A stretch of 44,131 nucleotides of DNA from Novosphingobium sp. (GTDB lineage Bacteria; Pseudomonadota; Alphaproteobacteria; Sphingomonadales; Sphingomonadaceae). This document shows, one piece after another, positions 1 through 7,773 of this stretch (the stretch's first letter is position 1; each line of letters opens with the position of its first letter). Both the position numbers and the translations under genes were made by a program. The notes beneath the pieces were generated by a model, which saw nothing but the letters and a program-made list of their open reading frames with translations, had not been told where the DNA came from and searched no databases. The stretch lies in contig JANXSP010000067.1 of the NCBI GenBank assembly GCA_025356575.1, positions 1-44,131 of the forward strand. The letters are read 5' to 3'.

Positions 1-199
1 GCAACTCTGCAAGGCCTGCGCGGAAGCGCGCCAGCCGCTCGGCCTGCTCTGCGGGGTTGGGAATGCGGCGGCCCCAGATCGCGTCGCCATGACGCTGGAT
101 TTCGAGTTCTTCGTCCGGGCCGAATCCCAGAGCCTTGGGCAGCCGCACCGCGACGCTGTTGCCGGACTTGAAGGTGCGGGTGTGGACGGGCTTGTTCAT
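1..199 (-). CDS. vapB: AbrB/MazE-type antitoxin (VapB-like), 3' end outside window
   Basis: Reading left from ATG at 199, the product starts MNKPVHTRTFKSGNSVAVRL and continues through a PDEELEIQ segment and an IWGRR(I)P segment. This is the swapped-hairpin SpoVT/AbrB DNA-binding fold of VapB/MazE antitoxins (the FKSGNSVAVRLPK motif is diagnostic). About 66 residues are visible and the frame is still open at base 1, so the C-terminal toxin-neutralising tail and the expected downstream toxin (a PIN-domain VapC by family habit) lie outside the window. Antitoxins of this type neutralise the toxin and repress their own promoter. The inverted repeat 7 bp upstream fits that. The exact toxin partner is unknown. 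Confidence 0.8.
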   Translation of the reverse strand, partial: MNKPVHTRTFKSGNSVAVRLPKALGFGPDEELEIQRHGDAIWGRRIPNPAEQAERLARFRAGLAEL

Positions 200-205
200 G
201 CGGCG

Positions 206-222
206 GTATATACGGGATATAC
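206..222 (-). promoter_or_regulatory. inverted-repeat operator upstream of the antitoxin gene
   Basis: The sequence GTATAT-ACGGG-ATATAC is a perfect 6-bp inverted repeat with a 5-bp spacer, in an AT-rich island within GC-rich DNA. It ends 7 bp before the antitoxin ATG. AbrB/VapB antitoxins commonly bind such GTATAT half-sites over their own -10 region, so this is the likely autoregulatory operator. The transcript would be nearly leaderless. Binding is inferred. Confidence 0.5.
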
Positions 223-259
223 GGATTGGCGGCAAGGTCCTTCCCGCGGGTCAGGAGGA

Positions 260-523
260 TCAGGGCGACGCATCGACCGATTCCGCACTCGCGGTCGCTA
301 CCCCGCCAATCCGCCCCGCCGCGACATGCTCCAGCCACTCCCTTGCCAGCTCTGCGTCGGCGTTCTGCTGGTCGCCGCACAAGCCCTTTGGCGGCGGGCC
401 GCGTTCGGGGAAGCCTTTACCGATTGCGGCGGTGCCGGGGTGGCGGGGGTGGGGGAAGCCGAGCGCACTGTCGCCGTGCTTGAGGAAATCGGGGAGCGGG
501 CGGTGGTGGGCTGGCTCGGTCAT
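260..523 (-). CDS. hypothetical protein, 87 aa
   Basis: I do not recognise the family. The start at 523 is preceded by AAAGGA at a normal distance. Codons are GC-rich at the third position, like the neighbours, so it is probably a real gene. The product is rich in Pro, Gly and His in its first half, then has a short acidic helix (residues about 52-66, NADAELAREWLEHV) and a low-complexity tail. It has no signal peptide or membrane segment. It lies between the HTH-like gene upstream (70 bp gap) and the antitoxin gene (60 bp gap), all on the same strand. The antitoxin has its own operator, so co-transcription is uncertain. Confidence 0.45.
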   Translation of the reverse strand: MTEPAHHRPLPDFLKHGDSALGFPHPRHPGTAAIGKGFPERGPPPKGLCGDQQNADAELAREWLEHVAAGRIGGVATASAESVDASP

Positions 524-581
524 GGGGCGGGTCCTTTGCGTGCTTGGCGGATTCGGCGCGGGCGCGGGGATCAGTCGGGCC

Positions 582-654
582 GGTCTTCGAGATCAGGGCC
601 GGTCTTCGAGATCAGGGCCGTCTTCGAGATCAGGGCCGTCTTCGGGGTCGGGCC
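582..654 (-). repeat. short tandem repeat of 19/18-bp units spanning a stop codon
   Basis: On the plus strand, two 19-bp copies of GGTCTTCGAGATCAGGGCC (582-600 and 601-619) are followed by an 18-bp copy lacking the first G (620-637) and a degenerate copy (638-654). On the minus strand the 18-bp units encode GPDLED and the 19-bp units shift the frame. The repeat forms the C-terminus and stop of the gene at 593-1636. Confidence 0.85.
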
Positions 655-1636
655 GGTCGACCGGGCTGAATTGCACGTCGACGTAGTGCCAGATGCGGGG
701 GCGGCGGTCGGACTTGCGGTCGAACAGCGCATCGTATTCGCCTTCGATCGCGGCGAGGTCGCCCTGGTGCGCGGCCAGCGCGGCTTGCGCGGCGGCGATC
801 GCGGCGCGGGCGGCGGCGCGGTCCTCGGCGGCGTCGTCGGGGTGGATGCCGGGGCCGTCCGCGGCGGCGAGCTGTTCCTCGGCGATCTCGATGTCGATCC
901 GGAGCATATACGGCTCGCGCGGGGCGCCGGGGGCATTGGTTCCGGCACCGGACCCGGTGGGCGGATCGTCGGCCCGTTCGGCCTCGCGAAACGCGGCGTA
1001 GGCGGCGCGCGCCGCGGCGCCCAGGCTGCAGTACCAGGCGCGGTGCATCGCCTCCAGCTTGCGGTCGAGCACGCCGGCCTGCGCCGCGGCGCCGGCGTCG
1101 GCGGCCAGCGCGGCGTCGCGCTCCCACTCCTTTTTCCATTGCTTGCGCAGTTTGGCCAGCTGGCCCTTGGTGGCGGCGTCGGCGCGGGCGAGGTTGTCGG
1201 CGCGGAAGCGCTTCCTGGCGCGGTTGCGCAGGATGAACATCAGCAGCGCGTCGTTGTACACCTTCCGCGTGCCGATCAGCTTGCCGTACGAGTGGACCGG
1301 CACGTCGACGCCGTTGAGCGCGCGGTCCATCGCGACATCTTCCAGCCGCTGGACCCCGAGTTTCAACGCCGCGTCCCAGCTCGCGCGCAGCTCGCCCGCC
1401 GCAGCGTGGCGGCGCAGGAGGTAGGCCCCCTCGGGCGTCATGTTGACTGCGTGCGCCGCGGCGCGGACGCTGCCGAGATCGGCCAGCGCCTCGATGAAGC
1501 CGCGCTGGCGTTCGGCGGTCCAGCCGTCGTGGCGGTTGTGGTGGCGCGGGACGGGGGTGAACGGGGGGAGGAGCGGGCGACTGTCTTTCGGGCCCGGCTG
1601 GGCGGCGGGCACGGGGAGGCGCGACTTGTCGATCAT
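593..1636 (-). CDS. hypothetical HTH-containing protein with repeat-derived C-terminus
   Basis: A 347-residue protein. Residues about 38-75 (TAERQRGFIEALADLGSVRAA, then HAVNMTPEGAYLLRRH) look like a helix-turn-helix of the kind found in terminase small subunits and transposase-like HTH proteins. A basic region (LRNRARKRF, KLRKQWKKEWERD) and a long Ala/Arg-rich coiled coil follow, with a conserved-looking HYVDVQFSPVDRPD near the end. The C-terminus is made of GPDLED repeats, and a 19-bp repeat unit moves the frame so the protein stops early. In the next frame the following unit would end in RPD and a stop, probably the older terminus. I see no adjacent phage genes. No function is assigned. Confidence 0.6.
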   Translation of the reverse strand: MIDKSRLPVPAAQPGPKDSRPLLPPFTPVPRHHNRHDGWTAERQRGFIEALADLGSVRAAAHAVNMTPEGAYLLRRHAAAGELRASWDAALKLGVQRLEDVAMDRALNGVDVPVHSYGKLIGTRKVYNDALLMFILRNRARKRFRADNLARADAATKGQLAKLRKQWKKEWERDAALAADAGAAAQAGVLDRKLEAMHRAWYCSLGAAARAAYAAFREAERADDPPTGSGAGTNAPGAPREPYMLRIDIEIAEEQLAAADGPGIHPDDAAEDRAAARAAIAAAQAALAAHQGDLAAIEGEYDALFDRKSDRRPRIWHYVDVQFSPVDRPDPEDGPDLEDGPDLEDRP

Positions 1637-1786
1637 CGGGGGAGGCTCGCGGGTTGGGGAGGGGGCGCGGGTTATGCCTCAGCCGAGCCGGTGTAGGAAA
1701 GCGGGCGATGGGGCGCGCGATCTTCCACTCGGCGCGCAATTGGCCTATGGCGCGCGCTCCCGCACCACCAGAGACCCCTTGTTCCC

Positions 1787-2110
1787 ATGGCTTCGTACAA
1801 AGACCCCACTTTCCAGGACCGCACCGCAATGGCCCAGCAGGCGCGCGAAAAGGCGCTCAAGCAGCTCGCCGCCAAGCCCCCCGCCGATCCCGCGATCGTC
1901 GCCCAGCGGCTCGCCGCCCAGCAAGCGCGCGAGGCGGCCGAGATCGCCAAGCGCGAGGCCAAGAAGGCCGCGATCGCGCAGGCCAAGGCCGACAAGATCG
2001 CCGCCGACGAAGCCGCCGCCGAGGCCGCGCGGATCAAGCTGCCGACCGCCGCCGAGCTCAAGGAAGCGCGCGACGCCCGCTATGCCGCGCGCAAGAAGCG
2101 CAAGGGCTAG
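1787..2110 (+). CDS. DUF6481 family protein
   Basis: A 107-residue, very basic, Ala/Lys-rich helical protein starting MASYKDPTFQDRTAMAQQAR. It ends in an ARKKRKG tail and is almost one continuous helix. This N-terminus and composition match the sphingomonad DUF6481 family, whose function is unknown. It has no signal peptide or membrane segment. It is a single gene, transcribed towards the carotenoid oxygenase (30 bp between the two stop codons). Confidence 0.8.
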   Translation: MASYKDPTFQDRTAMAQQAREKALKQLAAKPPADPAIVAQRLAAQQAREAAEIAKREAKKAAIAQAKADKIAADEAAAEAARIKLPTAAELKEARDARYAARKKRKG

Positions 2111-2140
2111 TCCCTCAGAGGACGAACGGCGCCGGCACCG

Positions 2141-3607
2141 TCATCCGGCAAGCCAGGTCCCGTGGAAGCTCACCGGCAGCGCCGCCGCCGCGCGCCAGGT
2201 GCACAGCGGCCCGCGCGCGACCTGGCGTGCGTCGAATACGTGGAGTTCGGTCGCCCGCGCGGCGAGGTTGAGCGTGGTGCCCAGCAGGTAGCCGTCCATT
2301 TCGGCGGCGCCGCCCGCGCGCGGAACGAACACGAACTCCTCGACCAGCTGGCGCGCGCCGAAATCGTGCGCGTCGTCGCGGCCGCGGGCCCAGTCCCATA
2401 CCCCGATGCTCTGCGCGAGCGGGCGGGCCCCGCCGTAGTGCCCGACGTGGACCGTGCGGGTGCGCGCCGTTCCGGCAAAGCGCGGGTCGGTTCGCGGGAA
2501 CTCGGCAGCGATCCGCGCGGGGGTCAGCGTGGCGCGCCCGGCGGGATGGAGCGCGATCATCGCCAGCTGCGGCATCGGCGCGCGGACGTATGTGCCCTGG
2601 ATCATCGCGCGCGCGCTGGTCATCCCGAAGCTGGGGTTGTCCTCGACACAGCCGTCGAAGCGGATCGTGCCATCGGCCTCCTCCCACGCATCGCCGAGGT
2701 GGAAGAACGAGAACGCGGGCAGCTCGTACAGGCGGCGCTTGGTCAGGTCGTCCTTGTCGATCACCAGCACCTGCGTTCCCTGATCGGGCCGCCAGCTCAG
2801 GCTATCGACGAACGGGAGCGAGAACTTGTCCTGGATCCACGGCTGGAGGACGATCACCAGGTGGCGGGCCGTGGCGGTGAAATCGTGAATGTAGCTCGAG
2901 CGCGGCAGCTTGATCGTCTGCGCCGCCTGCAGCGCACCGTCCGCGCCGATCCGCCAGACCAGCGCGCTGCCGCCCGACAGCCCCAGGTTCCAGATGCGCC
3001 CGTCGGGCTCGATCCGCGGGTGGGCGAGGAACGGCATCTGCGCCAGATCGCTGCGCCAGGTCTTCATGCCGCGCGTGGCCAGTGTTTCCGGGTCCATCCG
3101 CACCGCCGATCCCGCCTCCCACAGCGCCAGCAGTTCCCCGCCGGCGGCGATCACGCTGGTGTTGGCGGGGTTGGCATCGTCGGGCCCGCCCAGCACCGCA
3201 CCCGCGCCGGCGTTGGTGCCGAACCCGGGAACGACCATCCGCCCGAGCCGGGCCTCCTGCCGCCGCTTGGGGGTATCGGCGAACCGCGCGGCGAGGCTGG
3301 CGGTGCCATCGGGCGACACGCGGAACGCGCGCATCAGCCCGTCGCCATCGAACCAGTGGCCCGCGCTGGTCCCGCCGCGGCGGAATTTTGCCGGGCCGTT
3401 GCGGTACAGCGTTCCCGCCAGCCCCGCCGGTGCGCGGCCGTGGATGCGCTCCATCGCGGCGGGGGCGAGATCGTCCTCGACATCGGCGACCCCCAGCGTC
3501 CAGTCGGCGTCCCCGGTTCCGGCCAGGGCAAGCTGAGGGCAAAGCATGGCCGCTCCCGCCATCGCCCCGGCGGAGAGGATTTCGCGGCGTGACAGCGAGA
3601 GGGTCAT
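2141..3607 (-). CDS. carotenoid oxygenase (RPE65/CCD family), Tat-type export signal
   Basis: A 488-residue member of the carotenoid cleavage oxygenase family, which splits double bonds of carotenoids or stilbenes with non-haem Fe(II) held by four histidines. Visible landmarks are LYRNGPAKF and GHWFDGDGLMRAFR near residues 65-90, and His-bearing motifs YIHDF, FFHLGDAW and the C-terminal SFHGTW. Length is normal for the family. The N-terminus MTLSLSRREILSAGAMAGAA has a twin-arginine-like SRRE motif and a hydrophobic stretch ending ALAG, suggesting export to the periplasm. It lies 78 bp downstream of a DUF2141 gene on the same strand, probably one transcript. The substrate cannot be told, though crtZ in the same window shows that carotenoids are made. 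Confidence 0.9.
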   Translation of the reverse strand: MTLSLSRREILSAGAMAGAAMLCPQLALAGTGDADWTLGVADVEDDLAPAAMERIHGRAPAGLAGTLYRNGPAKFRRGGTSAGHWFDGDGLMRAFRVSPDGTASLAARFADTPKRRQEARLGRMVVPGFGTNAGAGAVLGGPDDANPANTSVIAAGGELLALWEAGSAVRMDPETLATRGMKTWRSDLAQMPFLAHPRIEPDGRIWNLGLSGGSALVWRIGADGALQAAQTIKLPRSSYIHDFTATARHLVIVLQPWIQDKFSLPFVDSLSWRPDQGTQVLVIDKDDLTKRRLYELPAFSFFHLGDAWEEADGTIRFDGCVEDNPSFGMTSARAMIQGTYVRAPMPQLAMIALHPAGRATLTPARIAAEFPRTDPRFAGTARTRTVHVGHYGGARPLAQSIGVWDWARGRDDAHDFGARQLVEEFVFVPRAGGAAEMDGYLLGTTLNLAARATELHVFDARQVARGPLCTWRAAAALPVSFHGTWLAG

Positions 3608-3631
3608 GGTCTGGGCTTTCTGAACGGGGGG

Positions 3632-3684
3632 CGCGGCGGTCGGGGGCGTGGCGGTCGGGACCTTGGCGGTCGGGGACTTGGCGG
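3632..3684. repeat. 15-bp tandem repeat between DUF2141 and carotenoid oxygenase genes
   Basis: Three and a half units of about CTTGGCGGTCGGGGA lie at 3632-3646, 3647-3661, 3662-3676 and 3677-3684. They fill most of the gap between the DUF2141 stop and the oxygenase start. The units keep a multiple of three bases but are untranslated in either gene. Confidence 0.75.
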
Positions 3685-3685
3685 C

Positions 3686-4192
3686 CTAGCGGATCGTGAT
3701 CGTCTGGACGGTCGTCCCCGCGCCGACCGCGAACCGGGCATCGGCCCACACCGCCGGGCCCATGTTGCCCTTGGCGTCGTTGGAGAACGCGAACGGCTCG
3801 GTCGGCATGCCGAACGGGTTGGTCCCCATCTTGCCGTCGCCGTCGATGTCGTGGAATGCCTTGATCGCATAATGCCCCGGAGCGAGCCCGGCGAACGAGA
3901 GCGCAGCGGCGCCGTCCTTGACCGGGGCCATCGCTTCACGAACCGCGTGGCCGTCGGCGGCGTAGGCGGCTTCATTGTCGTACACCGCAAACAGCACTGC
4001 GCCGGTGGGGGCCTCGATCCCGCTGAACTTCACCTCAAGCGTCGCAGAACCGGCGGCCGTACCGGCAGCAGGCGCGGCCACAGCGGCTACTGCGTCGGCG
4101 GCGCGCGCCGGGGCAATCGCCAGCGGCACGGTGATGGCGAAAGCGCACGAGAGCAGAGCGATCTGGCGAAGCGTGGTGGGGCGAAGCGTCAT
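3686..4192 (-). CDS. DUF2141 domain secreted protein
   Basis: A 168-residue protein with a Sec signal peptide (hydrophobic residues 9-27, cleavage likely after ARA at 31) followed by an Ala-rich linker. The mature part has the DUF2141 core: LEVKFSGI, AVLFAVYDNEAAY, GHYAIKAFHDIDGDGKMGTN, then GMPTEPFAFSNDAKG. The DxDGDGKMGTN stretch looks like a calcium-binding loop. The start at 4192 is fixed by AGGAG upstream. The family's function is unknown; members are small beta-sandwich periplasmic proteins. It is probably co-transcribed with the carotenoid oxygenase and is divergent from the LytTR regulator. Confidence 0.85.
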   Translation of the reverse strand: MTLRPTTLRQIALLSCAFAITVPLAIAPARAADAVAAVAAPAAGTAAGSATLEVKFSGIEAPTGAVLFAVYDNEAAYAADGHAVREAMAPVKDGAAALSFAGLAPGHYAIKAFHDIDGDGKMGTNPFGMPTEPFAFSNDAKGNMGPAVWADARFAVGAGTTVQTITIR

Positions 4193-4363
4193 GGTATTTC
4201 TCCTGTCGAGCCGGCGGGGGAACACGGTGCCGGTTGCCCAATGGTGGATGCGCTGGCTAAAGGTGGCTGTCGCTGGGGGATGCGCGGGATGCCGCTGGAA
4301 GTTCGTGAAACGCCGGGAAATGCCGTTCACGCTTCGCCAGTGGCGGGGCCAAAGCCCGAGCCA

Positions 4364-5197
4364 ATGGCAGGTCCGGTGGCGGATCAAACGGGGGAGACCA
4401 AAGCCCCGCTGACCAGCGTGCTCTGGCGCCAGCCGTGGCGCGGGTTCGTGATCTCGACGATCGCCGCGGGGTTCCTCACGATCATCGGCGCGCTTGGCAC
4501 CGGGCAGGCACCGTTCCTCTTGCGCCTCGCCTACTGGCTGCTGGTGATGAACGTCGGCGCGCTGCTCGGCGCGTTCGTTTCCCCGGTGATCCAGGGCTGG
4601 GGGCGCTTGCGCCAGCGCCGCCTGGGCGAAGCCGCGCTGATCAGCCTGGTGATCGCGGTCCCGCTGACGATCGTGCTGATCGGCGCGAACACGGTGTTCT
4701 TCGGCAACTTCGGCGGATGGGCCGAGGGCGGGGTGATCTTCTTGCTGGTGTGGCTGGTATCGGCGCTGATGACCGCGCTCAACTATGCGACCACGCACCC
4801 GGAAGTGCCTGTCGCAGCGCCGGGCGCCGAGGCAGCCGTGCCCGCGCCGCTTGTCCGACAAGAGCCGGTCCCGCCGCAATCCCCGCGCCTGTCCGCGCGC
4901 CTTCCGCTGCGATTGCAACATGCCGCGATCCACGCGCTCGAAGCGGAGGACCACTATCTGCGCGTCCATACCGATACGGGCTCCGAGCTGATCCTGCTGC
5001 GGCTGTCCGATGCGATCCCCGAACTCGACGGCCTCGACGGGACGCAGTGCCACCGCTCATGGTGGGTAGCGCGCCGCGCGGTGGCAGATGTGATCAAACG
5101 CGGCGGCCGCGCCACGCTTCGCCTGGACAGCGGGATCGAGGTGCCCGTGAGCCGGACCTATCTGCCGGCACTGCGCGCGGACGGCTGGTTGCGGTAA
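4364..5197 (+). CDS. membrane-anchored LytTR-domain transcription regulator
   Basis: About 277 residues. Four transmembrane segments (around VISTIAAGFLTIIGALG, LAYWLLVMNVGALLGAFV, LISLVIAVPLTIVLIGA and GVIFLLVWLVSALMTAL) are followed by a Pro/Ala linker and a C-terminal LytTR DNA-binding domain from about residue 180. That domain carries ALEAEDHYLRVHT, LSDAIPEL and CHRSWWVARRAV, and ends in SRTYLPALRADGWL. There is no receiver domain, so the signal probably comes through the membrane part. Upstream in-frame ATGs at 4280 and 4289 are possible, but codons before 4364 are unlike the rest and that stretch holds repeat structure, so I chose 4364. It is divergent from DUF2141 and the carotenoid oxygenase, its likeliest local targets (inference). 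Confidence 0.8.
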   Translation: MAGPVADQTGETKAPLTSVLWRQPWRGFVISTIAAGFLTIIGALGTGQAPFLLRLAYWLLVMNVGALLGAFVSPVIQGWGRLRQRRLGEAALISLVIAVPLTIVLIGANTVFFGNFGGWAEGGVIFLLVWLVSALMTALNYATTHPEVPVAAPGAEAAVPAPLVRQEPVPPQSPRLSARLPLRLQHAAIHALEAEDHYLRVHTDTGSELILLRLSDAIPELDGLDGTQCHRSWWVARRAVADVIKRGGRATLRLDSGIEVPVSRTYLPALRADGWLR

Positions 5198-5260
5198 GCG
5201 CCCGGGATCTTCTCACGATCCAAAACCCCGTTCGATAATCCGGGTCGCGCAATCCCAATC

Positions 5261-6784
5261 CTAGGCCCGCGGCGGTTGCCGGCGATAACTCAGCGCCTCG
5301 GCGATATGGATGCGGCCCACGCCTTCCGCCCCCGCCAGATCGGCGATCGTGCGCGCCACGCGCAGCATCCGGGTATAGCCCCGCGCGGACAGGCGCATCG
5401 CTTCGGCGGCTTGCATCAGCAGCTTGCGTCCGGCCTCGTCGGGCGTGGCGTGTTCCTCGAGCATCGCCCCGTCGAGCTGGGCGTTGGTGCGCATGGTGGT
5501 GCTTTCGCCGGCGCTGCCGGCGAGCCGCGCGGTCTGGACCTCGCGCGCCCGCGCCACCCGCGCACCGACTTCGGCCGAGCCTTCCGCAGGCGGGGGCAGT
5601 GACAAGTCCGCCGCGCTGACCGGGTCGACATCGACGTGGAGGTCGATCCGGTCGAGCAGCGGGCCCGACACGCGGCTCTGGTAATCGGCGGCACACCTGG
5701 GCGCGCGGCTGCACGCCAGCGCGGGATCGCCAAGGTGCCCGCAGCGGCACGGGTTCATCGCCGCGATCAACTGGACCCGCGCGGGGAACGTGACATGCGC
5801 GTTGGCGCGCGCCACGCTGACTTCGCCCGTTTCGAGCGGCTGGCGCAGCGAATCGAGCACCGGGCGCTGGAACTCTGGCAGCTCGTCGAGGAACAGCACG
5901 CCGAGGTGCGCGAGGCTGACCTCACCCGGCCGCACCTTGAGCCCGCCGCCGGTGAGCGCGGCCATCGAGGCCGAATGGTGCGGGCTGCGGAACGGGCGGT
6001 TGCGGCTGATCCGCCCGTCCTCGAGCGTGCCCGCAACCGAGGCGACCATCGACACTTCCAGTGCCTCGGCCGCGGTGAGCTGCGGCAGGATCCCCGGCAG
6101 GCACGCCGCGAGCAGCGATTTGCCCGCGCCCGGCGGCCCGGTCATCAGCAGGTTATGGCCCCCGGCTGCGGCGATCTCGAGCGCGCGCTTGGCGGTCTCC
6201 TGCCCTTTGACTTGCGCCAGGTCCGGCCCCGGCTTGCGCGGCTCGGCCTCGCCCGGCGCGGGGACCGCGAGCACCTGCGTGCCCTTGAGGTGGTTGAGCA
6301 GGCTGATCAGATCGGGCGCGGCGAGGACCGATATCCCGCTGGCCCAGCGCGCCTCCGCCCCCTGGCTCGCCGGGCAGATCAGCCCGCGCTCGGTCCCGCT
6401 GGCGTGGAGCGCGGCGAGCAGCACGCCGGGCGACGAGATGATCCGGCCATCGAGCGCCAGTTCGCCCACCGCGACGTAATCGCCGAGCTGTTCGGCATCG
6501 GTAACCCCCATCGCGGCGAGCAGCGCCAGCGCGATCGGCAGATCGTAGTGCGACCCTTCCTTGGGCAGATCGGCCGGGGACAAGTTGATCGTGATCCGCT
6601 TGGGCGGCAGCGCCAGCCCGAGCGAAGACAGCGCCGCCTGCACCCGCTGGCGGCTTTCGCCCACCGCCTTGTCGGGCAGGCCGACGACCGCGAACGCGGG
6701 CATCCCCGGCGCGACCTGGCACTGCACCTCGACGCTGCGCGCCTCCAGCCCCAGATAGGCAACCGTCGATACCAGCGCGACCAC
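5261..6784 (-). CDS. comM: YifB/ComM-type Mg-chelatase-like AAA+ ATPase
   Basis: A 507-residue protein, full length for the family. The N-terminal lon-protease-like domain (residues 1-165, with VVGLPDKAVGESRQRVQAAL and INLSPADLPKEGSHYDLPIA) precedes the AAA+ core with Walker A GPPGAGKS and Walker B VLFLDELPEF. A four-Cys cluster (CRCGH, then CSRAPRC) and the C-terminal Mg-chelatase domain (LSARGYTRMLRVARTIADL) follow. ComM is a hexameric helicase that drives branch migration during natural transformation and recombination in other bacteria. The start is GTG at 6784. It is a single gene; the next gene to the right is divergent. Confidence 0.92.
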   Translation of the reverse strand: MVALVSTVAYLGLEARSVEVQCQVAPGMPAFAVVGLPDKAVGESRQRVQAALSSLGLALPPKRITINLSPADLPKEGSHYDLPIALALLAAMGVTDAEQLGDYVAVGELALDGRIISSPGVLLAALHASGTERGLICPASQGAEARWASGISVLAAPDLISLLNHLKGTQVLAVPAPGEAEPRKPGPDLAQVKGQETAKRALEIAAAGGHNLLMTGPPGAGKSLLAACLPGILPQLTAAEALEVSMVASVAGTLEDGRISRNRPFRSPHHSASMAALTGGGLKVRPGEVSLAHLGVLFLDELPEFQRPVLDSLRQPLETGEVSVARANAHVTFPARVQLIAAMNPCRCGHLGDPALACSRAPRCAADYQSRVSGPLLDRIDLHVDVDPVSAADLSLPPPAEGSAEVGARVARAREVQTARLAGSAGESTTMRTNAQLDGAMLEEHATPDEAGRKLLMQAAEAMRLSARGYTRMLRVARTIADLAGAEGVGRIHIAEALSYRRQPPRA

Positions 6785-6997
6785 AGCGAAATTCCCCCGA
6801 TAACGCGCGGGTGATGCCGGGTCCGCGGTGATGTGTCGAGTGGGAAGAGGCGGGGTGCGAAGCGATGGAAGGTTCGCGACGCTACCGTCGAGGCTGGACG
6901 CGAAGCGGACGCTTGGCGGTAGGCACCGTTATGGCCGGAAGGGATGGAAAGCGTTCGTAGTCTTGACACCGACTGACTAATCTTGCGAGACCGCTTG

Positions 6998-7471
6998 ATG
7001 CCAACTGAGATCGTATCGTCCCGCCGGAAAATCGTGCTCTTGTTGCTTCTCTCCCTTGGTTTTGTAGCGATAGCGTTGTTTCTGCCCAGTCAATCTGACG
7101 ACAAGCTTCTTTGGAGTGCCGCATTTTTTTCAGTATGTTCGGCGGTTTTCCTCGCGATCCTCTTGCGGCCTCAACGACTGCTTTTGGATGACGAAGGGTT
7201 CGCACTTTCGGGAGGGCTTATCCGTACTCCAAGGAAGATCGCTTGGCTTGATGTCAGCGAGTTTTTTGTAATGCCCATTCGACCCGGCACGTCGATAATC
7301 GGCTTCAACTACAATGCGACCTCCTCTAGTAGGCCACGCGCGGCAGCGGTTTCACGACGAATTGCAGGCGCATACGGGGCGATCAGCGGTGTTTGGCCAG
7401 GCTCTAAGCGCAATCTGGTAGATCAACTCAACGAATATCGGGAACGGGCGCAACGGGCCGCGAGAGGCTGA
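6998..7471 (+). CDS. two-helix membrane protein with PH-like domain, atypical composition
   Basis: About 157 residues. Two membrane helices near the N-terminus (IVLLLLLSLGFVAIALFL and AAFFSVCSAVFLAILL) are followed by a soluble domain (RLLLDDEGFALSG, TPRKIAWLDVSEFFV, then an IIGFNYN strand). The helical pair plus a beta-rich domain of this spacing resembles bacterial membrane PH-like proteins of the STM3941 type. The DNA is clearly richer in A and T than its neighbours and uses codons such as TTT, GTA and ATA that are rare nearby, suggesting recent acquisition. An upstream in-frame TTG at 6983 is the alternative start. Function unknown. Confidence 0.65.
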   Translation: MPTEIVSSRRKIVLLLLLSLGFVAIALFLPSQSDDKLLWSAAFFSVCSAVFLAILLRPQRLLLDDEGFALSGGLIRTPRKIAWLDVSEFFVMPIRPGTSIIGFNYNATSSSRPRAAAVSRRIAGAYGAISGVWPGSKRNLVDQLNEYRERAQRAARG

Positions 7472-7773
7472 TATTTGCAAACGGATTGTTCGCCGACAGG
7501 CAGCTTTCGGCGAACAGCGCAATTATCGGCTAGGCAACGTTCCCGGATCGGGCGTTAGTTCCACTACGTCCGAAATGGGATCGTTCGCCGCCAATCGTTT
7601 CCAACGGCTCGCATGCCCACGTTGGTCTAAACTCCCCCTGCCAGATGGCGCGTCGGCTAAGTCGTTCGTCGAATGCCGCGACATTCAGCCTTGGGAATCC
7701 TCTCATATCGCCGCACCCGATTCCGCACCTCCGCAGCATCCGTATCGGGAGCGGTGCGGTTATCGCGATGACT
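7472..7773. other. gene-free stretch of about 300 bp
   Basis: No convincing gene on either strand between the membrane protein stop and the AraC-type gene stop. Composition is AT-richer than average, like the gene to its left. The only clear structure is the hairpin at 7487-7516. It may be the tail of the same acquired segment. Confidence 0.4.
7487..7516 (+). terminator. stable hairpin after the membrane protein gene
   Basis: A perfect 10-bp stem, TGTTCGCCGA (7487-7496) with TCGGCGAACA (7507-7516), and a 10-nt loop, lies 16 bp past the stop at 7471. It has no T run, so it is a weak intrinsic terminator or an mRNA 3'-end stabiliser. Confidence 0.35.

Noticed and set aside
89..1696. 535-residue plus-strand frame at the left edge
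   Set aside because: Gly/Arg-rich translation antisense to three plausible minus-strand genes, including a clear AbrB-type antitoxin.
2162..3592. 476-residue open frame on the plus strand opposite the carotenoid oxygenase
   Set aside because: Arg/Gly/Ala-rich shadow caused by high GC; the minus strand encodes a complete recognisable enzyme.
6963..6991. Housekeeping promoter with TTGACA at 6963 before the membrane protein gene
   Set aside because: No -10-like hexamer at 16-18 bp spacing; the only AT-rich hexamer is far too close.
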